A stretch of 64,000 nt of DNA from Colius striatus (Eukaryota > Chordata > Aves > Coliiformes > Coliidae), in the NCBI RefSeq assembly GCF_028858725.1, contig NC_084762.1:4349374-4413373 (forward strand). Direction: 5' to 3'. The notes under the pieces were generated by a model. It was not told where the DNA came from. It did not search any database and saw only the letters and a list, made by a program, of their open reading frames with translations. Made by a program: the position numbers and the translations under genes. This document shows positions 25,980 through 39,100 of this stretch, piece after piece (within the stretch, counting starts at the first letter, position 1; each line of letters begins with the position of its first letter).

Positions 25980-27360
25980 TCTCTCCTTATGGTTAATTCC
26001 TCCCTTCCATCTTGTTAGTTTGTCTGAAAGCCAGCTTTGGCACTAGAGGATGTACGTACATCCAGCAGGTTTCAGACAGTGGCAAGAAAAGTCCTCTGAA
26101 AGCATCTCCCCTACCCATGCTGGCAAGCTTCCTCCTCTGGCTTCTCCTTTTTACAGGGCAAGACTGCATAGACCAAACCCTTCAGATGCATTAAGGCTCA
26201 CACCACTTCTTTCACAAGAGCTGAACACCGCTCTCTCTCATTCCCTCTGTCCTTCAGAGCTGCCTCTGACTCTCCTGTAGCCTGCACACCATTGTTCCCA
26301 ACACTCACAACATTTCCTTGGCTCATCTCTCACCAAGACTAATACCACAACTCACGTACAGCAAGTACTCCCAAGCCTCTTTTCTAGTCTGCCTGGCATT
26401 TGTGACATTCTCCTGTCTCCTGCACTGCCACTGAAGCTGCTCTCGTGACTTCTGCCTCCTGAAATGACGCCGTCTTTATTTATATCTACCCTGATCCCCG
26501 TCTCTTACATTTGTCATCTCTCTGCCAACTTTATCTTTCCTCTCAACACTTTCTGTCCTTGGCTTTCACGACTCCATCTTCACTTCTCCCTTTTGACAGC
26601 TGAGGCTTCCTTTTTCCACTCCCATTCGCCATGGAAATCTCAGCAGGCTTTCTCTCTTCTGCCTCTCCCTGTGGATCAGAACCCAGTCACGCTGGCAGCA
26701 TTCTGCATCAGCAGTGTCTGTACTTATCTGGTTCTCTTCATCCATCCATCCACTCCTACATTTTAGCCACTACATCTTCTTGGGGAAATGTCTTTGCCAA
26801 TTTGACTTTCACATGCCTGCTGCTGAACTTCTGAGGAGCCCCCTGAAGTGCTATTTCAAACCCTCTGCTCTGTTTATAAGCGTTGTCCTTCCTTTTGTCC
26901 TACCCTGTTGCTTGGCCTAATCAAAGCCAGGCCTACCCCAAGGCAGCTGGACCACGTTCAGGCTTAGCAACCTTTTCTCTCTGTCACAGCATTCATCTCC
27001 CCTACATCCATTTGGGAGACAGCCATCATTTCCCCATTCCCCTTGTAACAAACCAAAATTCAATACACTTATTCTTGTCCATTTTCTCACCTGTTTAAAC
27101 CCCTTCCCTGCCTCCCTCTTTTGCCACCATTTGACCTTCCATTTTCTTCCTTGTTCACAGTCACACCTTCCTCTGATCACTTCTTACCATGCCATGCATT
27201 TCTTCTTCTGCTTTATCAGTAATGCAAACATTAATTCTTATGAAAGTTGTTGACACTCCTTTTTTCATGCTTCTTTTCATTCTGCCTGAACACATCCAGC
27301 TGTAATACAAACCACAAAACTGGGGCAAGCTACCTCTCCCCTCACTCTGTCCCTTTCAGG
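25980..27360. other. Pyrimidine-rich intergenic kilobase
   Basis: The plus strand is markedly C+T-rich for well over 1 kb (dense CTC, TTCC and CTTCT words). The open plus-strand frames here follow from this bias and have no recognisable protein motifs. There is no internal periodicity, so it is not a tandem repeat. It could be a decayed repeat or a compositional tract. Confidence 0.5.
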
Positions 27361-27966
27361 TAAGCTTGAAGAAACTACTTAAGAAACTGGAGTTAACTCC
27401 TAATTTATCAGCTTAAAAGAAAGAAAGAAAACAAAGCCCAACAGTGATTAAAGAGCAATTTGATAAAACTGAATAAGAACACTTCTAGTGGTTGGCTGGG
27501 TCTTTTCTCCACTGAGGGATTAAAACTGAGCAAATAAATACAAGTTGATGCACGTCAAGCAACCATGAATATAGGAAAGAATCTATTAACTGCCTGGAGT
27601 GCACTGAAACAAACACTAAAACACTTTTTCAGGACAATATCTGGGGTAGAAACTGTGGCTGCAGAGAAAGGAAGAAAATGAATGAGATGGATTTAGCAGG
27701 CTAACGCTTTTTTCTGCCCAGTCCAGCAATTCCATAGTCTGAATTTCTGACTAGTGCTTTCTAATTTAGGGCTTCAGCCCCTCAGCAGTGCTGTTGTATG
27801 TAGCTCTGCTAATGTCAAACTAAAAGCAATGTTGCAAGTTTGGAGCCCTACAGCCTGACACTCTGTAGGTGCAGCTCTGCCACCTCTCCTACAAGCCATT
27901 TGAGTGCTCAGATTTGTTGGGAGTAAGCAGTCCCATAAAACCTCTAGTGACAGGTCTGCCTAATAC

Positions 27967-28140
27967 TCACAGAATCTCAAGGGCTGGGAGGAACCTGGAA
28001 AGATCCTCCAGTCCAAACCCCCCCGCCAGAGCAGGACTACCTAGAGTAGAGTACACAGGAACTCATCCAGCTGGGTTTGGAATGTCACCAGAGAAGGAGA
28101 TTCACCAACCCATCTGGGCAGCCTGTTCCAGAGTTCCAAG
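27967..28140 (-). repeat. CR1 LINE 3' end fragment
   Basis: 'cacagaatctcaagggctgg' marks the 3' terminus read in reverse. It is followed by 'gccagagcaggactacctag', 'acacaggaactcatccagct' and 'ggcagcctgttccagagttc'. It is the first of three copies of the same subtype in 3.1 kb. Confidence 0.92.
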
Positions 28141-28849
28141 CAATGAGTAATGCTGAATACAAGTCTGGATACCCATGAAGATGAGTTTTCTCTTCTTCAA
28201 ATCTGTAAATCAGTCTTACCTCTGCGTTCTGAGCAGAACAAGTGAGCTGTAAAACGTGTTTATTGGTCCATATCTGTTACCAAACAGCACCTTGGGCCCC
28301 GTGCTTTGTGCTACCAGAGCACACAGGCCCGATGATGGATATGGCAGAAGTGAGAGAGAACACAAGGAAAGGGGCACAGCAGAGGCTTGAGCTACAGAAA
28401 CAGAACCATGCAGTTGCTCAGCTTAGTCACGCATGGAGCTGGACGGGTTGCTTTATGAGTAAACATGCTTACTTGTCAAATGACTAATCAGCCCATTATA
28501 AACAAGAGCTTCTCTCCTGTGTGGAGAATAGCAGGACACCTGAAACAAACAAAAAATTATGCCTGTGAAGGTTTTTCTAAAACTGGCTCAGCAAAATTTC
28601 TCTTACCTAGAGGATTCTTCTCCTGTTTTCACACAGACAACTACGGAATGCTGCAACTAGAGCCATAAAACACCACGAATTCCCTATGAGGGAGGCTGAT
28701 AAGCTGTATAGAAGAGACTTACACTGGCCTGTTCCCATTGTATGTTATATCACTGTAACAGGATATGCAATATACACATTTTAATAGCTAGGAAATGCAA
28801 TACTTCATGCTCCAAGATAACTCAGGGTTATCTTGGATGGCATTGCAGT

Positions 28850-29130
28850 GCCTGCAGGGAGAAGAAAGCTGTGCTCCCTGGAGAAAGGGGCTCCTGGCAG
28901 CACAGAGAGGTTTCCCCAAACCAGGTGGTGTAAGGGGAAGAGGCCAGCTATGGGGAGGGAAGCTCCAGCTCAGAGAAGGTGGGGTGAGAGTCAGGGTGGG
29001 GGGCTCTGCTGTCAGCCACATCCCAGGCTGGACCAGGGAGCAAAGGGGAAAGAGAGCACGCCAACGACCAGGGAGGTGTGGAGAGGCTTGGCTGGAGAAC
29101 AGTGTCTGGGGAAATAGAGGAGGATAAAAG
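28850..29130. other. Purine-rich, G-rich intergenic stretch
   Basis: The plus strand is strongly A+G-rich with many GGGG and GGAG runs and several overlapping open frames. I recognise no protein motif and no known repeat family. Confidence 0.45.
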
Positions 29131-29982
29131 GAAAAGTTCCCTGGAAGTCTCCCGGGTAGCTGTGAGGAGGGGACAGAGAATCAAGGCACTCTCTGGCAGC
29201 TGTACAGCTATTTCAGTCATTGCAAAGAAATCCTAGCCTCCCCCTCCCCATGACATAGGCCAAGACAAAGTGACTCACTCTGTCTCTACAAGAGCAGATC
29301 TCAAAGCCAAACATCATCTCATTAGCACAAGAACCTAGGTTACTCATCCACAGTTTCTGCTCCTTCCAGATTGCCTTCTCTCTCTGACACACCATTGATT
29401 GAGCCCCAGAACGCCTTACTCTAAATTAGGACTGCTGTCACAGCTCTTCAAGAGGCTTCATCTCCCCAGAGTTTGCATTCCTGGAGTGAAAATTGCTGCA
29501 AGCCAGCCCTCCTCCCCTTGCAAGCAAGGGGAAAGGTTTGAGGTCGTGCCATTCAAAAACCACTTTCTGATGTCTCACGAGGCATGTGCCATGGACGAAA
29601 AACGTAGCTACCTGAACCACAGAGGGAAGGGCTGGCAAGACCCTGAAGCACTGCACTATGCTCAGCCTCAAGTATTAATTGCTTAAATGAACATATACCA
29701 AAAGCAAGTGATTTCAAAGAGGTAAATCCAAACCCCACACAAGGCCTCTGAAGCCCACTCTATTTTTTCCCCCTTGGTACTTCCTAACAACGATTCCAAC
29801 ACCACTGTGAGCACCAGCAAGCTCTTTAAAATAAAAGATTACTTACAAATGATGAGGGAGGAAACAATGTAAACCAGTTTGACTAGGTGTGACTGAGCAC
29901 ACCTGGACAGACTACAGCAAGTTACTGCAAAAATTCCATGAGACGAATCCCATCCCCTTCGCCACTGCACTGGGCAAAGCAC

Positions 29983-30108
29983 CACAGAATCTCAAGGGCT
30001 GGAAGGGACCTCGAAAGCTCATCCATTCCCCCTGCCAGAGCAGGACCACCTAGAGTAGGGCACACAGGAACTCATCCAGCTGGGTTTGGAATGTCTCCAG
30101 AGAAGGGA
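29983..30108 (-). repeat. CR1 LINE 3' end fragment
   Basis: Same subtype as the copy near 28.0 kb: 'cacagaatctcaagggctgg', then 'ccagagcaggaccacctaga', 'cacacaggaactcatccagc' and 'aatgtctccagagaaggg'. It is 5'-truncated at about 125 bp. It has a small deletion of the 'gtccaacc' segment. Confidence 0.92.
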
Positions 30109-30997
30109 CATCGCTTGGTGCAGGTTCCCATTGACTCAGTCAAGGATATTACTGGGGTGCAGGCCTGGCCGCTGTCTGGGTTTTAACCTTTTAAAGACAC
30201 ACTTGAGGTGTTTGTTTTAAAGCTAGATCTGAGCTACTGGACTGTAAGGGTACCAATGCATTAGTTTTGAGCCAGTGTGAAATCTGGTAGCAGTTAAGCT
30301 GATGATTGGAGAGAATTCATTAGCTACCCTACCTGTGCAATGCCAGCTTTATTTTAGCCTCAGAACATGTAATTGGAAGGTGAACAAAATCAGAGTGTCT
30401 TAAAATTAGGCTCCTCTGTTCTTCCACCAGACACACCCAACTAAATTAAACCAACATGAACAAAAGCCTATTTTTCACCTCCCTTTTTTTGTTTTGGTCC
30501 AAGATACCTTGCAGTACTAATCCATATCCTGCACAAAAGGTCTGTGGAAAAATCCCTTCCAAAATCATAAAAACACAAGAAATTAGGTCAGCTACTGAAG
30601 AGTAGGTTGGATATAATCGAGTCCCAGCACTCCTGGGACACAAAAGGTAGTGCTTTTTGCATTTGCATTTTGTCAGCTTCCCCAGCTCATTGCTGTGGGA
30701 GGGATTCAAGGCCAATAACACTGAGTCGGGATTTGCCAGAACTGTTTGATCATTAATCGCATTTGCTAAGACTGTGATTAGGGGTAATTGCTCTGTATTT
30801 CTTTTCACAAACCCCTTGTCCATGGGGGGATCAGGAAGGACTATCCCCTACCCCCATGAAGTGCAGTGCAGCTTACATGGCTCTTTATGGCTTCTTTTTT
30901 TGATGCTTTCCTGAAGCATCAAATACTTGCCCCTGAAAAGGCACAATACCAGTGGTTGGATACTGAGAAGCCCACTGGTAGGATTTAATAAAGTGAT

Positions 30998-31100
30998 CAC
31001 AGAATCTTAAGGGTTAGAAGGAACCTCTAAAGATCATCCAGTGCAACCCCCCTGCCAGAGCAGGACCATCTAGAGTAGGTCACACAGGAACTCATCCAAG
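30998..31100 (-). repeat. CR1 LINE 3' end fragment
   Basis: Third copy of the same subtype: 'cacagaatcttaagggttag', then 'gatcatccagtgcaaccccc', 'ccagagcaggaccatctaga' and 'cacacaggaactcatccaag'. It is truncated at about 100 bp. Confidence 0.92.
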
Positions 31101-33931
31101 AGGATGTTTCACTGCAGTTGTACCTCATTTTGTTTTCTTTTCTTGGGTGACCAGTTATTCTTTGGAGTGAGTTTTCAAAGCAGTTAGCAGAGAATATTCA
31201 GCTGGGAATCTGGATGGAGTTCCGTAATAGCTGAGCTTCTCAAATGCTACCTAAGATTTGAAGCCACTTCTCTTCAGTGTGGCCAGAGGCAACAATAGCA
31301 CGCGAGGCCTCGTGGTGTGTCAGCAGCCGTGTCGTGTATTAATGCTGCCCTCCCGCTTTGGCTCCAGCTTCCTCTCCTTTATTGCACAACTGCATAAAAA
31401 GATCCTTGTCTGAAGCTGAAGCAATATTCAAAGACTCTGTTTTAATTACAGGCACATGCATTTCTGTGACACACGTCTCTCTGGAATCTGGGCATTGCTA
31501 CTTTCATTTAGAAGCACTGATATCATTATAGTGAGCGTGATACAGGCCTCAGACAGAAAGAAGAGCACAGCTCCTGCTCTCTCTCCCTGCAGATTAAAAA
31601 CACCCTTCAACACTGCAGCACTCTTTTGAACAGTGCCTGGAAAAGTCTTGTGGTTTGCTGCTTCCCCCCCCCTCCCCACTCATTATTTCAACAAGTACAT
31701 ATAAAATGTGCTCAGTTTACACGAAAACAAAAAGATCCTGTTTTTCCTGTCAGTGCTACAGGCTCATCCTATGCTTCAGAAATCCATTGGATTCTTTCCC
31801 TCTCAGATCATGGGGTTCTACAAGGGTTCTGTAGGATAAATTTATGCCTTGTTTACATTGCACAACAATACAGCCTTCAGGTTCCGCTCTCTGTGTGTGC
31901 ACACAACATGGAATTGCATCCAGCTCATTTGCTCTCTCTCTGTTATGTTGTTTCTGAAGAGCCAAGAGGATTAAGAGAAAAAAAAAAAGAGCAGCAAACA
32001 TTTGATGTTGTTATTAAACCCAGCTCACCGGACTTCAAGTAAACAAAGTAATAAATCCAGCAAGAAACAAGATGCAACTTTTACAGTTACTCTCCAGGAG
32101 AGCCCCGTGCCTTAAGGAGGAAAGAGAAATGGAGGAGTCTGATGCTGGAGGCATTCCTAAGAAAGGTAAGGGAGGTATGCAAATAGAAATCTAATCTGGT
32201 TCTGACGTATGTGCTCTGCCAGAAAGCTTTTGTTAGGCAAACATGTTGTTCCTGAGCAGCAGAACTAACGAAGCCCGATTTCCTACGCATTTGTGTCCTT
32301 TGTCCCACATCTCTGTCTCCTTCGCCACAACAATCCCAGCACTCCTCATGCCTCCTATGACACTGTCAGCTGCTCAGAGGCAACAAACTCTGGGACTAGT
32401 CTGGAGCTGTAAAATTGCTCACTGTTGGCACGTGTGTGCTGGCTGGCAAGCAGCACAGAATGGCTGAGATCCTTTTGCCCTTTCTTCGGTAACCTGATTC
32501 TCTGTCCCTTACCCTGCTGCCAGATTTGATGAGTTATGTCTAACATTATCATTCTTTCAACTTTAGTCAAAACCTGATTTGCCAAGGAGTGACAAAAATT
32601 GTTAGGTACAGGACAAACACTGGTTGCATAAGCTTTGTTTCCACAGGAAACTAGGTTCAGAAGTTTAGCTACTTTTCTTCAAAACAAAAAAAAGACCCAA
32701 CAGGGCTAATTAGGAAGTTTTGCCACAGCCCTTTTCAGCTGCCAGTTTGTGTAAGAACCAGTGACCCATCTGCTCTCTCAAACTAAAAGTGAACATTAGG
32801 TTTATTCTTTTAATAAAGAAATGTGTGAAAGCTTCTGTTGCTGCTGCAAACACCGAGACCTTTGATAAACTTCCAGTCTAGTGCACCATCATTACCGACC
32901 AAAGGAAAACATGCTGCCTTCTCTGTGATCTGCACTCTGTGCACCTCTCCATCCCCAGCTTGAAGAGAGCTCCATTGGGCTGCATTTGCATGCTGCCTGG
33001 ACTTTAGACCACATTGAGCAATAAACATCATCTGCTCCGAGTGCTCCCTCTGGCATATTTTCCTGAATCATGACCTTATGTTTTGGTTTTGTTGTTTATT
33101 CCAGTTCCTTCAGCACACACCCCCACTGCTGCTTTAGCAAGCTGCCAATTAAGAACCTTCTTTAAAGGGCCTTATCTATTTCTCTCCAGGAAACCTAAAC
33201 AAAGAAGTAAATCACTGAGGACAGGCAAGCTGACAGCTTGCACCTCCCAGCTCAATTTCCTCTCCCCATCACACCTTAACCTCTCGTTTATGGCACCTCT
33301 TCCAGCGGCTGAGAAGGGTAGCATAACAGCACTTCAGGACAAGCAAAACTCATCAGGGCTACAGAGCAATGCATGAGAAACCAGAGGCCTGCAGTTCAGC
33401 ATTGCAACATCTGACAGCTGGGTAATGACCAGCAGTTGGTGTTGGTGAACAGGAAAGGAGCAGAGGTTAAGTGTGCCAGCGAGATATCAGGACAGGCTTC
33501 TACTTTATCTGTTTCCCCACAAAATAGCTACAACTTCTGATTGGTTTCAGTTGGGCTGAGGCCAGCTGCTGAAACACTGCTCCAGATCTCCAGCATGAGA
33601 TCTTGCAGGACCAGGACAATGAGAAGCAGCAGAAGAGGGAGGGAGGTGCCCAGACTGCGGGGGAAGCTGTGGTGAAAGGAGTTGGCTTTTGCAGTAAGGG
33701 CAGAGCAGGGAAGGGAAGGTGCAGATCGTAGAGGGAGGTTGGGAACACTGTGAAACATCCAAACTGCTTATGGGTCTGGGATTCTGACGCTCCAAGTAAT
33801 GGCTTTCAGAGCAGTGTTAGACTCTTGTTATTCATACCAGGACTGCACGTACAGATGTAACAGTGTGAGTGAATGTTGAGGCTGGGCACAGTGAGTGGAA
33901 AGCAGGGCAGATGTGTCCCTTCCTGTCCTTG

Positions 33932-33949
33932 CACACACACACACACACA
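33932..33949. repeat. (CA)9 microsatellite
   Basis: Nine perfect CA units in intergenic DNA. A looser CA-rich patch lies near 24.42-24.44 kb. Confidence 0.85.
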
Positions 33950-34769
33950 ACACAAATATGCACACACTTACCCTTTTTCACCTTTGGACTTCTGGGAGTG
34001 AGGACAGAAAATCCAGCAAAGCATAGTGAGGTAGAGAACACCCAGACTAGAGACTCTTCCAGGGATTGTTCATCTGCCGAGGACCTGGCAGGAAGGGAGG
34101 ATAATTGAAGTGCAAATTATCTTAAGCTATAATTAGCTGTTCACACATATTAGAAATACCTTTAAAGAAATGTAAAAGATGATTTGAAGACAAAAATAAG
34201 GCTCAGTGCACTTCAGAATCAGATCTAGCCTTTCAGACTCACGCTGTTATCAGGGGGAGTACCGCTTAGCGCAGTCTTGAGTTTGACAGTAAACTCTCTC
34301 AGATGCATTGGCAGAAGATTAGAAGGCTTATAAAACCCCTTGAAAAATGACATTTTTCGTACTCATTGAACACCAGGGCATGACATGTGCTTTTCTGATC
34401 TACTGAAATGACTATAAAAAAACACTGACACCGTCCTGACCTTGAACCAATGGACATAACCTTGGAGTTACAACTCTGTCAAGTTAGCCAAAACATAAAA
34501 ACCATTTCCCTCCTGTGTTTACATAAAGCCATAACAGAGGTAAGTTTCCTATAGAGACCTGCCTTTGCCAACATAAGCACCACACAGTATAATGTGACCC
34601 TGTTGTTTCACACTAGTCTTTCAAGCAGGTTTCTTCTTGATGCTTCTACTGGACCACTATTCCAAATCAGGAACATCTTTACAATTTCCATCTTCAGTGT
34701 GCCTAGGGCAAGTCTGTGTCCTTCACCTTAGATATTTATTTCAACTTCCTTGTGTGTGTTACCCTTGAG

Positions 34770-34960
34770 AACATATTCAGAGTGAGCTGAGCTTCAGTTT
34801 TCTTTTGTTAAGACTAAATAAACCATCTTCCTGAACACCCTGGTAGCCCTTCTCCAGGATACTTACAGTTTGAATTGGTCTTTCTTGAACACCAGCCAGC
34901 ACAACTCTTTTTGTCTTGCCACCATGAGGTCACTTCTTAACAGCATTTTCTTCTTCAAGT
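34770..34960 (-). repeat. Possible degraded CR1-type LINE fragment
   Basis: 'gactaaataaaccatcttcc', 'accctggtagcccttctcca' and 'ttgaattggtctttcttgaa' follow the order seen in antisense CR1 ORF2 3' regions ('aaacagccccag', 'ccctggtagcccttctctgga', 'atgtctttcttg'). It is heavily diverged. Confidence 0.45.
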
Positions 34961-36124
34961 GAAGATTATGTGGAAAGTGAAATGGAGATCTATTAGCTCT
35001 ATTGTACTTCTCCCTACAAAGTCTGTTATACTACCAAAGAAAGCTGCCAGATTAGTCTAGCAGAGTCTACCCTTGGTCAAACTATACCTCCATGCAATTT
35101 TTCTTTTACAGCTCCAAGTATTTTGTCAATTTTGTTATTTGACAAGCCCCCTGCACTCCTGGAGGTGGGAATCCATGGTAAATTACATTGGATGTTCTAT
35201 GGAAAGAGCTCTGGGAATCATCGTTGTCACATGGATCAAACTGTTGCTTCTTAAGTCTGACTAGCTGACTAATGTGATACCCAAAAGAATGAAATCAAGG
35301 TTCTGGCAAAGGCCTATGCCAGTCCACTGCATGAGTGCAAGAAGCAAAGTCTGTGTTAATACCTAGCTGGACTTCTGAGTCTCTGTCAGCAACACTAGTT
35401 ACATATTTGATGAGCAGCTTCATCGATCTGAGCTCTACAGCAGCAGAGACCACAAATAAAATAAAAAGCAACCCACACAGAGGTCTCTGGGGACAAGGTT
35501 TAAATAGAGTGAATCTACTATGCTGGCCAGCTAGGGACTCATTACTGAATCCACCATGCTTTGTCTTTGGAAAAGCCAGAATCCATTCGGGGGGAAAGCC
35601 CTTCACTCCTCTCTTTTTATCATTCAACAGTCCTATTTCATCCCCACTGCAGAAAAGATTATGCCAAGGGCCATTGCTTCCTATCCTCAGGCAGGCTGGG
35701 ATCTCTTCTGAGAGGCAGAATTTTTATGTGCTTGTAGCACTATTAGGAAGTGCTATGAAAAACAGGGAAGAACCACCACTCTGCTCTTAGAAGCTGCATT
35801 TCCCTGTACAATGATCCCAGTAGGAGCTGGAATTTGGAGGACCTATCTGAGTGTGGGACAGAGCAAGGCACAAAGGTTGATGTGCCCTCCCTCCCCCAAG
35901 CCCTACGTGGAGCAAAAAGCAAAGCAGCTCAGATTTCTTTCTCAGCAACAGAATTGCTGTACTCTGCATGCAATGATTTGCTGCTGACATAGTGCTTCCA
36001 TACCATCTCTGAATATAGGAACACAGACCAGTTAAGCTATCCTTGCTTCCACAGCTGCTGTCCAAAATTGCCTCGTAACGTAGCAACTAACTTGCTACCT
36101 GCTATCACTCCTAGGACTCCTTTC

Positions 36125-36168
36125 ACATTACCATTTCTTCAGCTTTAACATTACCATTTCTTGAGCTC
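36125..36168. repeat. Two-copy tandem duplication, 23-bp period
   Basis: 'acattaccatttcttcagct' is repeated 23 bp downstream as 'acattaccatttcttgagct', with one mismatch. It is a local duplication of unknown meaning. Confidence 0.7.
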
Positions 36169-39100
36169 TTCCCTTTTAATATGTGCATGTGTTTCAAATA
36201 TTCCCCCTCTTAAAGCAGTGCTCCAAGAAGCGATTCACTTCTCTTGGCTTTGGCCTTTTTTTGTCTCTTTTTTCTCTCTAGCAATTCTGTCTCATGAGCA
36301 TCATGGCAGCTCATTCTGACTCAGACTTACCACCATGTCCCTTTGCCCCCCTGTTACTTCAGTAAGGGTAATTAGCAAGGAACAATCATCCTTAGGTAGT
36401 TTGCAATCAGGACTCACTCACAGTAAGCTAGAGCAACAGAGATAAAAACCCAACCCCTATACGTGTAAGTTAGGATTTTCAAGCCAAGCCTAACGTGGTT
36501 TATATCAAACCTCATGTATTTGCAACACAGACTTTTATCCCAGGACAACACAAAAGCACACAAAATAAGCCTCCATTTTCTGGCTTAACACACTGCTTCC
36601 ACTGAGTAGGAACATGCAGTCACACTGGCTGCAAAAGCAGCTGTTCAACAGCATCTGTCTATGTCTGGGCTTTGTCCAAGAGTGAAGAGGAACTGCATGC
36701 CTTCACCTTCACTTAGGGACTGAAGGAACCAGCTTTGCTTGTGTTTTCTTTCACTGTTGCTACAGTCTTATCTATTTGGCATCTCAGATATTTACACAGT
36801 ACACAGACTTGTAGCACCTCACCATTTTTTAACCCCCTACATTTGCATCTGTTTATACACGACACCCATGGCTTGTTTTGTTCAGGGGTATTTGAGCACC
36901 TCAGGGTCCTGTGTTTCTACTGCACATGGTGACCTGACACCAAGGAGAAACACTGAAATCACTACTTGAAATACAATTTGTACAAAAATCTGATCATTCA
37001 ACCTTCATATAAATAAGCCTTTAACTGCAGTGAACAAGCAAAGGCTTGCAAGAGAGTCTTTGGTCGTATGTTAATGCGTCAAATGCTGTTTCATTGCAAA
37101 ATCCATCAAATGTCTTATTAAGAACAAGCTGAAAACTAACCCTTTCCTCCTCCAAATCTCTCTCCAGCTTGGGGAGGGAGGGTGGGATGAGGGGTAGGGT
37201 GGAGGAAGTTTGCAAATGATGTTGATAAGTGGCATATAACAGATTAGGAAAAACATTAAAGGATATATTGAATATTTGCAGTCAGGAACTGCAAAGGGAC
37301 ACGAGCCAGGAGTGCCTCAGTACAGAACCAGGCCTTTTCATTGCTGTTGTTCTGTTAGGTAACAGCAGAAGAAGCAAATCCCTTTCAAAACACTGGCATT
37401 TCTGTAAATGGAGATGAGGTTTCGACTAAACATTTCCCTTTTCACAGGGAGCATATCTTTGCTTTGTTAGCTGGTGACTATTGCTGCTTTCTCTATCAAA
37501 CACAATTAGCTTCCCTAGATATTTCCAACCTCTCCCTCTCTGATCAACTGCACTTTATGAATCATCACATTTATAACTTGTGAGGTGTGGTCTGACACCT
37601 TAGGGCAAACCAGGACCCTGTTTCAAACAAATTAACTGTTTAACAGCTTAGTGGACAACATGCTGTTAAGTTTCCTGAAGTGTTGGATGCATTTTCACTG
37701 AACAGAGAGTAGTACATTAGTAAAGGGTTTTTGAGAGCTGTGGTCACATGTATCCCCAAATCAGGTTATGAAAACTGAAATGATTCACACACAGGAGTGT
37801 GCTGCAGTGCACAGACTGGAAGGGGGCTGGGAGGATAAAACTAAATCAACTCAGAAGCTTCTGAAAGTTTAAAAAGGCTCCTTTTTAGAGGAAACAAACT
37901 CTCTGCAAGAATTTCCCTATGCTGTTATTATATTCAATCTGTTTGAAAGTCTCCCAGAAAATGTGCCACTTACCCAGAGGACAAACAAAACCAAACACAC
38001 CACCCCTCTTTTTTCCCCTTGCTACATTTTTTACTCCTGCACAAGGAGCAGCATTAGTCATGACTCCAATCAAGCTGATCTAGTTTTAGAATACAATGGG
38101 GAACCCAATGCCCTCCTCAGAGCTTGATAAGGGTGTGTATCAGAACAGCAAAGGGAGGCAGGGGATCTGAAATATTATGACACATTGATGTGCTTCAACA
38201 GAGGGATAAACATTGGCCCAAGACTGAGATTTGCTGCAGTAGTTTTGTTACTCATTTCCAGTATTTTGGTTTTGGTATCAGCTGGGCATCCTCCCAAGAA
38301 AACTGGAATCTTCTTTCTTGGAATGGACAGATTTCAAAGGAACACTATGCAACACATAGCTGTCTTCTCTCTGTGGTCTTGACCTAACTGCATGTTAAGA
38401 GGCAATTGCTCCAATGTGGAATTTAAGTGTAAAATAAAGAATCAAATGCTAATGCTTTAAATTGTTTGGTAATAGGGTAAAAAATATGTTTTAACCCAAA
38501 GGAAGCTTTCCTAACAAAAGACACAGCATGCCCTCTGTCTCTCAAGAGTGTATGCATTTGTTTCCAATTCAAGTAAACACCAATATTCCAGGCACATATT
38601 TGACTGTAAATGAACTTTGTATTTAGGGGCTGAAGAAAATTGCTTATAAAGAAAGCTTTACTCTAAAAAAAAACACCCCAGACCCAAAAAACACTCCCCC
38701 TGTAAATTATCTACAAGGAACTCCACCCCCCACCCCCCAAAAAAAGCCCTATAAATTCAAGATAAATATAGCACAAAAATAATTAAAACCACCACTGTCA
38801 AACTAAGGAACAGTTTCTGAATGTAACTTTTCCAAACCCATATAAAACCCCATTAATTTTACAGTGTACTTATCCTTGAATTGAGATTTTACATATCAGT
38901 TTGGCAGAGGTTTGATTGTGTTACAAAATATAAAAGCAGTTTACTCAATTCCTGAAAACTCAGTGGGAGATGCAAAACTAAGTCTTGCTCACACCTTGCA
39001 ACCAGTAGCTCGAAGGAACCTGGCACAAGATTTAGGTGACTTTGCTGATTATAAAACCCAGACACCACCATGCAAAAACCTTCAGTGGTTTTCCTGTGCA

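Noticed and set aside
26464..26920. Series of plus-strand frames rich in Ser, Leu and Phe
   Set aside because: Created by the pyrimidine-rich composition; no signal of coding constraint.
28795..29127. 110- and 94-codon frames rich in Gly, Arg and Glu
   Set aside because: Created by the purine-rich composition; they overlap in different frames and neither has a motif.
30446..30823. 125-codon minus-strand frame
   Set aside because: No recognisable domain, no splice or promoter context, and in size it fits chance frames in this intergenic DNA.
31626..32042. 138-codon plus-strand frame
   Set aside because: Low-complexity ends (C-run and A-run), overlapped by an opposite-strand frame, no motif.
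35335..35790. 151-codon plus-strand frame
   Set aside because: Opposite strand is open over the same stretch; no known protein similarity recognised.
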